A stretch of DNA of 32,864 nucleotides. Origin: Calothrix sp. MO_167.B42 (GTDB taxonomy: Bacteria; Cyanobacteriota; Cyanobacteriia; Cyanobacteriales; Nostocaceae). Positions 25,095 to 32,735 of this stretch are shown here, piece after piece. The notes below the pieces were generated by a model. The model searched no databases and was not told where the DNA came from. It saw only the letters and a list, made by a program, of their open reading frames with translations. Location: positions 1 through 32,864 of the forward strand of contig JASJCX010000007.1 in the NCBI GenBank assembly GCA_030065255.1. Direction: 5' to 3'. How positions within the stretch are numbered: position 1 is the first letter of the stretch; each line of letters starts with the position of its first letter. The translations under genes were made by a program, and so were the position numbers.

Positions 25095-25105
25095 TTTAAT
25101 TACTC

Positions 25106-25264
25106 CTATTTTTTTAATGCAGCGACTAGGCGATCTCCGTAGTTTTGTAGTAAAAGAGCCATTAATTGAGAATGGCTTGTTATCCCGGTTTGGGCGCAAA
25201 TATTGTCTGCCTTGGGAACTAGCTCTTGAGGTAGTACGATTCGTTTCTGTTTTTGGCGTTGCAT
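25106..25264 (-). CDS. 52-aa ribbon-helix-helix-like protein (second paralogue)
   Basis: A short gene easily missed: ATG at 25264, TAG at 25106-25108, with GAGG upstream inside the end of the preceding gene. The protein begins MQRQKQKRIVLPQELVPKAD and continues TGITSHSQLMALLLQNYGDRL. The basic strand, then helix, turn and helix match a minimal ribbon-helix-helix domain, and the second helix resembles that of its neighbour (KKYSRLVEILIKRYGGTL). It lies 2 bp from the upstream gene's stop and 11 bp from the next start. Confidence 0.65.
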   Translation of the reverse strand: MQRQKQKRIVLPQELVPKADNICAQTGITSHSQLMALLLQNYGDRLVAALKK

Positions 25265-25266
25265 TT

Positions 25267-25599
25267 TTAATCCTCAAAGTCCATTAATAATTCCTTTCCG
25301 GTTTTCTTCGCCCTCACTGGGGTTGTTTTAGGTATCGACGGGGATATGTTAAGGACATTTTCATCCCTCGTCGGGCTGTTTTGTTCCAGGGGAGGGGTTG
25401 ATTGAGATGTGTTAGGGATGTTTTTGTTCCAAGGAGGGTTGTAAAAGTTGTTGTAATCTACAATCAGAGTCCCTCCATAGCGTTTAATTAGTATCTCTAC
25501 TAACCGGGAATACTTCTTGATGTCGGTCGCTGCCAGGATTTTATCGGCATCCTCAAGAACATCGCCAGAGAGTGTGACCCTTATCTTTCGCTCGCTCAT
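25267..25599 (-). CDS. ParR-like ribbon-helix-helix protein
   Basis: A 110-aa protein whose first ~50 residues (RKIRVTLSGDVLEDADKILA, then KKYSRLVEILIKRYGG) fit a ribbon-helix-helix DNA-binding fold. A disordered Asn/Pro/Ser-rich segment follows, ending in the charged KTGKELLMDFED. Its ATG overlaps the stop of the actin-like gene (ATGA, 25596-25599). In ParMRC plasmid partition systems ParR is exactly such a protein, encoded directly after ParM; it binds the centromere and caps the filament with its C-terminal tail. The identity as ParR rests on position and fold. Confidence 0.65.
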   Translation of the reverse strand: MSERKIRVTLSGDVLEDADKILAATDIKKYSRLVEILIKRYGGTLIVDYNNFYNPPWNKNIPNTSQSTPPLEQNSPTRDENVLNISPSIPKTTPVRAKKTGKELLMDFED

Positions 25600-26567
25600 G
25601 CTGCGACCTTTGCATTGCCGCCGCCGCTAAAATGAATCAGCGCGTGGATGTTTGCTAGTTGAGGGTTGGGAAAGATTTGATGGCTTTCCTTGCCTTCGAG
25701 TTGGGGACGAAGCAGTTCTGACAACCCGCCACACCATACGATTTGGTTAACCTCGTCTAAATAAGCATCAGCAGCACTCATAATGGTCACTCTGGTGGCT
25801 TTAAACCAGGTTTTGACGCAATCATCAAATACAGGTTCAAAAGTAAATTCAGGGCGATTTCCGATATAGCGGCGGTCTTGGGCAATCGCATCCATAATTT
25901 TTGGAGCAGTCATGTGGCTTTGATTGCCAACTAAATCAGTTTCAAGGATGGTTTTTGCAAGTGCAATCCCGCCCTTGTTATCAAAAGAGTTACGCCAAAG
26001 GATGTTTAACTCTCCATCCTCAAAGGTCGCAATCACCGCGTTTACAGTCCCGCCGCCAATATCAATTAATAAGGTTCCGGACGACTGAGGAACAATACCA
26101 GCCAAATATGCATAATGCAACGCAGTATCGGACTCTCTGTGAAATTCAACGTCCGTAAAGTTCGCAATACGCGGCTTCCTGTCAACGCTAAACTCGTGGG
26201 TTCCCATGACTGCGTTTCTAATCCACATCTCTGATGCTCTATCCCTGGTAGGAACAAGCATTGAAACTGAACCTTCAAACCCATCCGGAGTGTTAGCCAA
26301 CAGCATTGGTAAAAAGATGTCTGGTTGGTTCTTGCCCGCTTCAGCCGCAGATAGGCAGTTAGGTTGCTTACCGGCTTGAATCCCAAGCTTAAAGCACTTG
26401 CCTTTAATCTCCACCAGTGGCGAACCCTTCTGAATAGTTCCTTCGCGTACATCTCCTTTGTAAGTAACGTCCACTATCAAACTACGCATTTTAATTATCT
26501 CTGCGCGGCTATCTGCGATCGCAGTAAGCACACTGAAATTCCCAATGTCTGCACACAATGTTTGCAT
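25596..26567 (-). CDS. ParM-like actin-family ATPase
   Basis: A 323-aa protein of the actin/Hsp70 fold. The phosphate-1 motif is CADIGNFSV (Asp7), phosphate-2 is LLIDIGGGTVNAV (Asp169), and the adenosine motif is IVWCGGLSELL near residue 275. Length and layout match bacterial plasmid-segregating actins (ParM/Alp), which form filaments that push plasmid copies apart. It is the first gene of the minus-strand operon, coupled to a ParR-like gene, and divergent from another ribbon-helix-helix gene across a region of 12-bp repeats that could be the centromere and operator. Confidence 0.8.
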   Translation of the reverse strand: MQTLCADIGNFSVLTAIADSRAEIIKMRSLIVDVTYKGDVREGTIQKGSPLVEIKGKCFKLGIQAGKQPNCLSAAEAGKNQPDIFLPMLLANTPDGFEGSVSMLVPTRDRASEMWIRNAVMGTHEFSVDRKPRIANFTDVEFHRESDTALHYAYLAGIVPQSSGTLLIDIGGGTVNAVIATFEDGELNILWRNSFDNKGGIALAKTILETDLVGNQSHMTAPKIMDAIAQDRRYIGNRPEFTFEPVFDDCVKTWFKATRVTIMSAADAYLDEVNQIVWCGGLSELLRPQLEGKESHQIFPNPQLANIHALIHFSGGGNAKVAA

Positions 26568-26736
26568 GGTTCAATATTCCTTTTTCATGGTTCAGATATC
26601 TTGTAGAACACTGGCTACACTAGGCTTTTAAGCTATTTGAGGGGTCGCATTCTCCGGCTCATTGACATTGCGTGTTGCGTCCTCGCTTGTCTGCGTTGCA
26701 TCCCTTCGTGTCCGTTAAAACTAATATAGCGGCTAT

Positions 26737-26821
26737 TACCTGCTATTGTCAAGCGGTTAATACCGGGTAATCTATGCTTCCCTTGTAGAATAATGCTGGT
26801 AATCGCATTTAATAGCGGGTA
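26737..26821. promoter_or_regulatory. Three 12-bp repeats: operator or parC-like centromere
   Basis: TAATACCGGGTA (26758-26769) and TAATAGCGGGTA (26810-26821) differ at one base; an inverted copy TACCTGCTATTG (26737-26748) matches with two differences. They lie between the divergent parM-like operon and the plus-strand ribbon-helix-helix genes, 40 bp or more before the ATG at 26862. This is the usual place for autoregulatory operators and for parC sites. Confidence 0.55.
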
Positions 26822-26861
26822 TGATAGGGGATTCAGGAATTTAGAAAATATAGAAAAAATT

Positions 26862-27062
26862 ATGCCTAAGTACGCCAGAACACGAATAACCATAGTCATT
26901 GATAATGATGTCGCCGACTTGCTCAAACAGTTAGCGGCTGGTGACTCTATTCCCCCAGCCACCTACGCCGCCGCGATTATCAATCAAACTATTAGGGCAC
27001 GGGCACAGGAGAAAGGATTGCTGGGAAAGCCAGTGACCAGGGGAGGCGATCGCAAGACGTAG
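26862..27062 (+). CDS. Small ribbon-helix-helix-like regulator
   Basis: A 66-aa basic protein from the ATG at 26862 (a longer frame starts upstream inside the repeat region and is not preferred). RTRITIVIDNDVADLLKQL followed by PATYAAAIINQTIR fits a CopG-like ribbon-helix-helix protein. It directly follows the 12-bp repeats, so autoregulation and control of the divergent operon are likely. Confidence 0.65.
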   Translation: MPKYARTRITIVIDNDVADLLKQLAAGDSIPPATYAAAIINQTIRARAQEKGLLGKPVTRGGDRKT

Positions 27063-27100
27063 GAAAAAAATCTGATAGTTTGGTACACAAAGCCGAAGGT

Positions 27101-27313
27101 ATGGGCTATGATGAGTATCATGTACCATGCGAGGACATAGAAATGATTACCGTAGGGCATCCAGATGCTGAGTTGCTAAAGGTCTTTTTGCTTAAAAATG
27201 AAAAAGCGGCCTTCAAGAAATTAGCCGCAGACATGGGAATCCCCATGTATCACTTAGTACGCAAGTATATTCTTGCAGCATTGGAAGAGAACCAGGAAGC
27301 GGCAGATCAGTAA
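27101..27313 (+). CDS. Second plus-strand ribbon-helix-helix-like protein
   Basis: A 70-aa acidic protein from the ATG at 27101; a TTG at 27080 would add seven residues. The region ELLKVFLLKNEKAAFKKLAA followed by GIPMYHLVRKYILAALEE has the spacing of a CopG/omega-type ribbon-helix-helix domain. It lies 38 bp after the previous small regulator on the same strand. The function is inferred from fold only. Confidence 0.55.
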   Translation: MGYDEYHVPCEDIEMITVGHPDAELLKVFLLKNEKAAFKKLAADMGIPMYHLVRKYILAALEENQEAADQ

Positions 27314-27354
27314 GTAGCGATCGCAATACAACCTAACACAAAAGGATTTTTACT

Positions 27355-27627
27355 ATGGGGACATTATTTAGCCAAGATCCGAGACGTTCGTGTGACGACG
27401 GAAATTACGACGAACTTGATGGTTTCTTGGGTTTAGCGGTTAAATTCGCAAAAAAACACAAAGTTTCAGTCGCAGACGTAATTGCCGCAAAGCACGCGCT
27501 AGAACTTGAGCGACAAAACAACTTGTACGTTGATAACGGAGACATTTTTGACGAGCAAATGGCTGGATTCGGTGAGCTAATAAGAGAACTGAACCAACAT
27601 CTTTCAGACCACCTTTTGAACGACTAG
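27355..27627 (+). CDS. Small acidic hypothetical protein
   Basis: A 90-aa protein of no recognised family. ATG at 27355 is preceded by AAAGGA. It contains a helical KFAKKHKVSVADVIAAKHAL segment and an acidic C-terminal half. It probably belongs to the same transcript as the two small regulators upstream. Confidence 0.55.
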   Translation: MGTLFSQDPRRSCDDGNYDELDGFLGLAVKFAKKHKVSVADVIAAKHALELERQNNLYVDNGDIFDEQMAGFGELIRELNQHLSDHLLND

Positions 27628-28013
27628 CGATCGCCCCCACTGATCGCAAACCGACGGGCATTTACTGGGTATCTAGTCGCACCTAACGCACGCCGCTTGT
27701 TACTAAGACGTTTTAATAACGAGGGCGTGTCAAGTCACCCTACGAGCGATCGCAACGCGGCTTTGAAAAAGCATCGCAAACTCCTGGCACTTCCACTCGT
27801 TACCGTAACTTTTTGGTAACAGTGGCGTGCCTACCTAGACACGTGAAAGTATTGTGCAGCAAGAGTTAGAGCTTTACATCAGTACAAAAATACTGTATAT
27901 CTAGAGACAGAAAAACCCCGCCACAAAGACGAGATTCACAAACAAAAGCTTTTAAAATTTTATCAAAAAACGTCTGCGGCGGGGGATATAAATCACAGGA
28001 AATATCCACCACC
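27628..28013. other. Leader and intergenic region before the primase gene
   Basis: 386 bp without a gene. A hairpin at about 27793-27825 (GTTACC 27799-27804, GGTAAC 27815-27820, flanked by CCAC/GTGG) may end the upstream transcript. A TATA-like stretch occurs near 27890, followed by the leader hairpin described separately and AGGA about 13 bases before the primase ATG. Confidence 0.5.
27916..27984 (+). promoter_or_regulatory. Leader hairpin of the primase gene
   Basis: CCCCGCC (27916-27922) pairs with GGCGGGG (27978-27984), and GACG (27928-27931) with CGTC (27971-27974), bracketing a purely AT-rich loop. The foot of the stem ends 29 bases before the primase ATG, so it could control translation or serve as a DNA-unwinding structure. 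Confidence 0.45.
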
Positions 28014-31000
28014 ATGAAAGATACAATAACAGGTACTTCAGCTAATCGTCAATCTAATTCTACTGATTTAATCGCAGGTTTACAGGTAATCCCTACAAAC
28101 TGGGTCTTAACCCCAGTGGATAATAAAAAGCGTCCATACCGTTCTGGGTGGCAATCAGAGAAGCCAATTGATAGGAATAAACTCTCGAAAGAAATTAAAT
28201 CGGGAAGGGCTAAAGGCTATGGTATTCGCACCGGAAAGACCTCTGACGGTCTGCTAGCGATTGACGCAGATGGATACGCCGCCGAGGAGCTTTTGCAAAG
28301 CTTAAGCGGTGGCGAACTACCCGACACAGTGACTTTTAGTTCTGGGAAGCCAGGGCGCAGACAACTACTGTACGCAGTGCCTCCAGAGTTCTGGGAAGTT
28401 ATCAAGACTATCAAGCTCAATACAAAAGTCAAGGATGATAACGGGAAGTTTCAGCAATTAGAGTTTCGCTGGGATGGATGTCAGTCTGTGTTGCCACCCT
28501 CGGCTCATCCAGAAACCGGAGCTTATTACTGGGTGCGATCGCCAGAGGAGGTCGCAGTAGCCCAATGTCCTATGTGGGTGGTGGAGCTAATCATTAACCA
28601 CAATCAGAATTCCCCAGCAACCACAATGCCTGCTCTAAACAATTCGTTATTTGAGAGTAATCGTTTTGATAAAGCACCCCTAGAAATCTTTTTGGGTAAA
28701 GATGACCGCGCTTTGGTTGAGAATGGCACGGGCGACGGTGGCCGTAACGATGCAGCAAAGAAATTAAGCCTCAATTTAGCCGCAACAGCCCGTAGGTTAA
28801 ACGAGCTAGACATCCCTTTTGAAGGTTGTCCACAAGTGCTGTATGAACAGTTCTGCGATCGCTGCAATCCTCCACTATCCAAAAGTGAATCACAAGGATG
28901 GTGGCGTAAGGCTGATGCGATCGCTGATAGACCCTGCTTAGACGACGAGAAACTACAAGTATGTTACAAAGCGTGGTTGAAAAGAAATAATAGTAGTAAA
29001 TCTAATACCAGTAGAAATATCTATCTAAGTAGAAAATCTAATGCCTACGTAGACAATAAACTATTGTCTACGCCATTATCTACACCTCAAATGGATGATG
29101 AGAGTACAATGCAGGCTATTGTCTGCATTGTCTACACTATCCTCGATTCTAATTATCCAGAGTTTTTAGAGCGTAAAAAACTTGACGATGCTTATTCTAA
29201 GTACAAACTTGAGATTAGTCGCAAGTTATTTGACAGTATTGTTGCGAGTGAACGGGTAAAGGTTAAGGAGGTATTACCAGAGGATGAAATCCGTCTAAAG
29301 AATCTGATGGATTACAGTCAAAGCAAAATTGACTGGGATTATGTATTACCTGCGCCTTTGGCTAGAGATATTAAGCATGATGCAGAAAAGCTCAATATCG
29401 ACCCTGTAATGATTTGGCAGCCTTTACTCTCTGCTGTATCGTCCCTGGCTGGTCATTTAAAATTGGATGAATACGGCGGCGTGCCTGCTATTAACTGGAC
29501 TTTAAGTGTCGTCCCTTCTGGTAAAGGAAAAAGTCGAGCGGACAACCTTGTTAATGCACCGTTACGAGAGATGCAGACACGCACCTGGGAGCTTTATGAA
29601 AGGGAACTCCGAGAATATAAGCGGGCGATTAAACAATATGAAAAATCCGGGGATACTGATACTCCAGAGCCAGAAAAGCCAGTTCTAAGAAAATACACGT
29701 TTGATACGGCTACTATCCAAGCTGTTTTAAAACGCCTTTCAGAACAAAAAGGACATGGTTCTTTGTGGGCTAAAGATGAATTTAATGCTTTATTTAAATC
29801 TTTTAACCAGTTTTCTGGCCAAGAAACCGAGGCGACAGAGATAGTCCTAAAATTCTGGGATGGCTCTCCTGTATTTGTTGATCGTGTGGATGTCGAAAAT
29901 AGCTTTTATATACCCGCCACGGCCGTCTCGTTGTCTGGTGGTATCCAGCCTGATGTTTTTCGTAAAGCTTTTAAAGACGCGAATGATGGAAACGGAATGC
30001 AAGCCCGCTTTCTGTTTGCAGTACCCGAACCAAAGAAGAAGCAATACGTTCCTGGGGCTTATTGCCGTCTCAGCGACCGTTTACCGGGTCTTTATAACTG
30101 GTTAGATGATTTGACCCCCCAGACAGTAAAGATGGCTCCTGAAGCCCAAAATTACTTTGCTAAGTTGGTTAACCTTATTGGCGATCAAATTGAGCAGGTT
30201 TCCCACGCAGGCATCCGAACCTGGATGAATAAGATTGACACTCACATCTTGCGTATAGCGTTAGTCCTTCATTTAATCGAGTGCTATTACAGTCCATCCA
30301 CTACTGACTTGAAAACTCTTTCTCTGGCTACCTTAAAACGGGCTGTAGCGTTCGCTCAGTACTATCGAAGCGCATTTCATATTCTCCAAGAAAAGGTCAG
30401 TGTTAGCGACGATATTGCCTCAATCATGCTGCAAATCCATGATGCTGCACTCAACAAGCACCCTGACGGCATTAGTGCCCGCGACGTTTACAAGGATTCG
30501 CGCCCAATCCAAAACCGCGCTAAATCAGCAGGAAGAGAAGTTGGAGCCTATGTGTCAGACCTCTTTGAGAAAATGGCTCAAATGGGGCATGGCGAGGTTG
30601 TACGCAAAGGACGCTCTGTTAGATTTGTTGCTTTCAAAAATAAAAACGAGAAGGGGGGTCAAAAAAACGTAGACAATCGTAGACAATGGATGGAACTTAG
30701 CACTGAACAGGAAAAAGATTGTCTACACCCCCGTAGACAATCGCCTATTGTCTACGTAGACAATAAAAAAAATACTGAAAACACGGAGAGTGCAACGTGT
30801 CTAAAAGAACTATTCAATATTGAGCAACAAGAACCACTAATTGAGAATGTTCAGATACCAATCGAGGAGGAACAAATAACAACTGTGGATAACCCTATTG
30901 ATACTGAACAGTCACCCATAGAACCAACCCAACCACAGTCCCAAGAGGAAGTACCCCAGATGGAAGACAACGCACCCAAGCCGGAAGACTTCGCGCCAGG

Positions 31001-31175
31001 GCAGGAAGTAACGTTCAATCGCGCCGCCGCTTCCCAGTCATCAAGCGATCGCATCCCAGAAGGCGTTACAAAGGGCGTGGTGAAAAGAATTGGTGCTGGA
31101 AACGTGTTGGTTGAGTGGGAAGGCCTGGAGCAAGAGCAGTGGCACAACCCCATTGAGTTGGATTTACCCTTCTAA
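28014..31175 (+). CDS. Primase-polymerase / DUF3987 helicase replication protein
   Basis: A 1053-aa replication protein. Residues ~20-195 are a PrimPol (archaeo-eukaryotic primase) domain: LLAIDADG with metal-binding Asp84 and Asp86, a GKPGRRQLLY loop where many relatives have His (Gln here), and FRWDGCQSVLPPS followed by ETGAYYWV. From about residue 440 comes a DUF3987 helicase-like region with P-loop PSGKGKS (501-507) and AKDEFNALF. A Glu/Pro/Gln-rich linker leads to a small basic C-terminal domain (VVKRIGAGNVLVEWEG). Such proteins start replication of plasmids and phages. The gene also carries nine perfect GTAGACAAT-type sites. It is followed by a hairpin. Confidence 0.85.
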   Translation: MKDTITGTSANRQSNSTDLIAGLQVIPTNWVLTPVDNKKRPYRSGWQSEKPIDRNKLSKEIKSGRAKGYGIRTGKTSDGLLAIDADGYAAEELLQSLSGGELPDTVTFSSGKPGRRQLLYAVPPEFWEVIKTIKLNTKVKDDNGKFQQLEFRWDGCQSVLPPSAHPETGAYYWVRSPEEVAVAQCPMWVVELIINHNQNSPATTMPALNNSLFESNRFDKAPLEIFLGKDDRALVENGTGDGGRNDAAKKLSLNLAATARRLNELDIPFEGCPQVLYEQFCDRCNPPLSKSESQGWWRKADAIADRPCLDDEKLQVCYKAWLKRNNSSKSNTSRNIYLSRKSNAYVDNKLLSTPLSTPQMDDESTMQAIVCIVYTILDSNYPEFLERKKLDDAYSKYKLEISRKLFDSIVASERVKVKEVLPEDEIRLKNLMDYSQSKIDWDYVLPAPLARDIKHDAEKLNIDPVMIWQPLLSAVSSLAGHLKLDEYGGVPAINWTLSVVPSGKGKSRADNLVNAPLREMQTRTWELYERELREYKRAIKQYEKSGDTDTPEPEKPVLRKYTFDTATIQAVLKRLSEQKGHGSLWAKDEFNALFKSFNQFSGQETEATEIVLKFWDGSPVFVDRVDVENSFYIPATAVSLSGGIQPDVFRKAFKDANDGNGMQARFLFAVPEPKKKQYVPGAYCRLSDRLPGLYNWLDDLTPQTVKMAPEAQNYFAKLVNLIGDQIEQVSHAGIRTWMNKIDTHILRIALVLHLIECYYSPSTTDLKTLSLATLKRAVAFAQYYRSAFHILQEKVSVSDDIASIMLQIHDAALNKHPDGISARDVYKDSRPIQNRAKSAGREVGAYVSDLFEKMAQMGHGEVVRKGRSVRFVAFKNKNEKGGQKNVDNRRQWMELSTEQEKDCLHPRRQSPIVYVDNKKNTENTESATCLKELFNIEQQEPLIENVQIPIEEEQITTVDNPIDTEQSPIEPTQPQSQEEVPQMEDNAPKPEDFAPGQEVTFNRAAASQSSSDRIPEGVTKGVVKRIGAGNVLVEWEGLEQEQWHNPIELDLPF
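29049..29135. repeat. 9-bp GTAGACAAT repeats, upstream cluster
   Basis: Inside the primase gene: GTAGACAAT at 29049-29057 and its complement ATTGTCTAC at 29063-29071 and 29127-29135, with one-mismatch copies at 29075-29083 and 29118-29126. They use different reading frames, so they are not explained by protein repeats. Confidence 0.75.
30669..30764. repeat. 9-bp GTAGACAAT repeats, downstream cluster
   Basis: Six perfect copies within 96 bp: GTAGACAAT at 30669, 30679, 30733 and 30756, and the complement ATTGTCTAC at 30718 and 30747. Two abut as an 18-bp palindrome (30747-30764) and two are tandem at 10-bp spacing (30669-30687). This is iteron-like organisation. Confidence 0.8.
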
Positions 31176-31182
31176 CGAAAAA

Positions 31183-31207
31183 AGCTAGGTTCGCCGCGAA
31201 CCTAGCT
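31183..31207. terminator. Bidirectional terminator between primase and recombinase
   Basis: Perfect 11-bp arms AGCTAGGTTCG (31183-31193) and CGAACCTAGCT (31197-31207) with a 3-base loop. On the minus strand the stem is followed by TTTTTT, a textbook intrinsic terminator for the recombinase gene. On the plus strand it lies 7 bases after the primase stop. Confidence 0.75.
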
Positions 31208-31325
31208 CTCAACAGAAACCAATTAACGTTAAATTATCGCTTCGGGAAATAAAAATGAGTTCACCCCAGTTCTATGCCAGACTACGCCAGCTAGCGATCG
31301 CGTACTACGATTTGCACCATCCAAG

Positions 31326-32684
31326 TCAAAAGTCCCAGACAATCTCAGCTACATCCCCATTGGAATCCACCGCGACTTCCAGTACAAATGACCTGAACGC
31401 CTGCCTTAAATCCTCCTGGGAGAGCGACTCCCAAAATTCTGGTTGACTATATGTCCAAGCGAGTTTGTACTTATCCTGGGCGATTTTCACCCCCACCCGC
31501 AGCCGGTTAACCTCAGCGTTGATTTGGTTCTTTAAGTCTAAAATCGCCCCTAGAATAGCTGGATTTTGGCTGTTAAGGGCGATTAGCGAATCAAGCTGTC
31601 TTCTCAACTCAATTAGTTCTGGCGGTTCTGGGATGGAATCAGTACGTGTATTTACCTGCTGTACAATCTCCTGGGACTTGTGGGTGATTCGCTCAACAAC
31701 TTGTTTGGTTAAATTCTCCAGCCGCGAGTTTTTCTTATTGGTACAGAAATGGCTACCTTTGGCCGCCGCATTACACCGGATGTAGTGTGTTTCCCCAGGC
31801 GAAGACTTCCATCTGTAAATAATGCGGAACATCCCACCACCACAGACGGCACAACGCAATAACCCTTTGAGTGGGTAATCTCCCTGCCTTCTCACTGATA
31901 ACCGTGGCTTGTTTTTGGCAGCGTGCAATATTTCATGGATTTGTCCCTCAGTTGCGATCGCCTTATGGGTGTCTCTCAAAACAACAGGTTTCCTAGGATT
32001 TTTGGGATTTCGCCTGTACTCCATTTCCGTAAAATACCTGGTGTGACCGCATACAGCAGGATTCTTGACCCAATGCCTTAACCCTGAAAGCGAGAATTTG
32101 ATACCATGTTTCTCTGCCAGATGCTTGCTGACCCTCCCATAACTCCACCCCTGGAGTAATAAATCAATTATCCCCCTGGCGATCGCAAAGTTACGCGGGT
32201 GTGGTTCTAATTTCTGCTCACCATTGACCTGGAACCCAAAGCAAGCTGTTTGTACCTTTCCCTGGCTGCGGAAATAAGCCATCCCATGCCTTGTCCTTTC
32301 CGATAGAAGTCTTGATTCAAAATCAGCCAATGCAGCCATCTGGGACGCACTGAACCGCCCGAAACTGGAAGAGATATCAATGGGCGCGTCCAAAATCCGC
32401 AGTATTACTCCACAGTCATTAAATAGCTGGATGGTACGAATCACATCAATGTCACTGCGTCCCAACCTATCCACCCTGGTCACTACCACTTCCCGTACCT
32501 CCCCACGCTCAACCAACTTTATCAGCTTGGTAAATTCTTTCCTGGTTTGCGACCGCCCAGACTCCACATCCACCAGCACAACTTCTGCACCTGCTGCTTT
32601 TAACCTGGCTATCTGCTGGTTCAAAGCATCGTACTCCTCCGCCTGCTCAGTGCTAGAAACCCTTGCATAACCATATATACTCAT
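31326..32684 (-). CDS. Large serine recombinase, XisF-type
   Basis: A 452-aa large serine recombinase. The catalytic domain (1-140) opens [14 protein letters not shown] with nucleophile Ser10 and continues [17 protein letters not shown] Recombinase domain spans about 155-260 ([16 protein letters not shown]), then a zinc-ribbon ([14 protein letters not shown], then YIRCNA and FCTNKKN) and a C-terminal coiled coil. I chose the ATG at 32684; the frame stays open to 32768 but that would run into the nifD sequence. It resembles cyanobacterial XisF, which excises the fdxN element during heterocyst formation. Its start lies about 50 bp from the resumed nifD frame, the normal place for an element's own excisase gene. 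Confidence 0.85.
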   Translation of the reverse strand: MSIYGYARVSSTEQAEEYDALNQQIARLKAAGAEVVLVDVESGRSQTRKEFTKLIKLVERGEVREVVVTRVDRLGRSDIDVIRTIQLFNDCGVILRILDAPIDISSSFGRFSASQMAALADFESRLLSERTRHGMAYFRSQGKVQTACFGFQVNGEQKLEPHPRNFAIARGIIDLLLQGWSYGRVSKHLAEKHGIKFSLSGLRHWVKNPAVCGHTRYFTEMEYRRNPKNPRKPVVLRDTHKAIATEGQIHEILHAAKNKPRLSVRRQGDYPLKGLLRCAVCGGGMFRIIYRWKSSPGETHYIRCNAAAKGSHFCTNKKNSRLENLTKQVVERITHKSQEIVQQVNTRTDSIPEPPELIELRRQLDSLIALNSQNPAILGAILDLKNQINAEVNRLRVGVKIAQDKYKLAWTYSQPEFWESLSQEDLRQAFRSFVLEVAVDSNGDVAEIVWDF

Positions 32685-32735
32685 GTCATCACCACTATGC
32701 CCATACAGCCATACCATAGTACCGCGTCTTCCTCG

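Noticed and set aside
25095..25277. N-terminal extension of the third ribbon-helix-helix gene
   Set aside because: This stretch is better explained by the separate 52-aa gene in another frame, and the ATG at 25094 has a good AGGAG.
26633..26962. 109-codon minus-strand frame across the divergent promoter region
   Set aside because: It covers the 12-bp repeats and the start of the plus-strand regulator; low-complexity and unsupported.
31255..31446. 63-codon plus-strand frame opposite the recombinase 3' end
   Set aside because: The first 24 codons look somewhat protein-like, but most of the frame is antisense to the recombinase and it has only a weak ribosome-binding site. Not supported as a gene.
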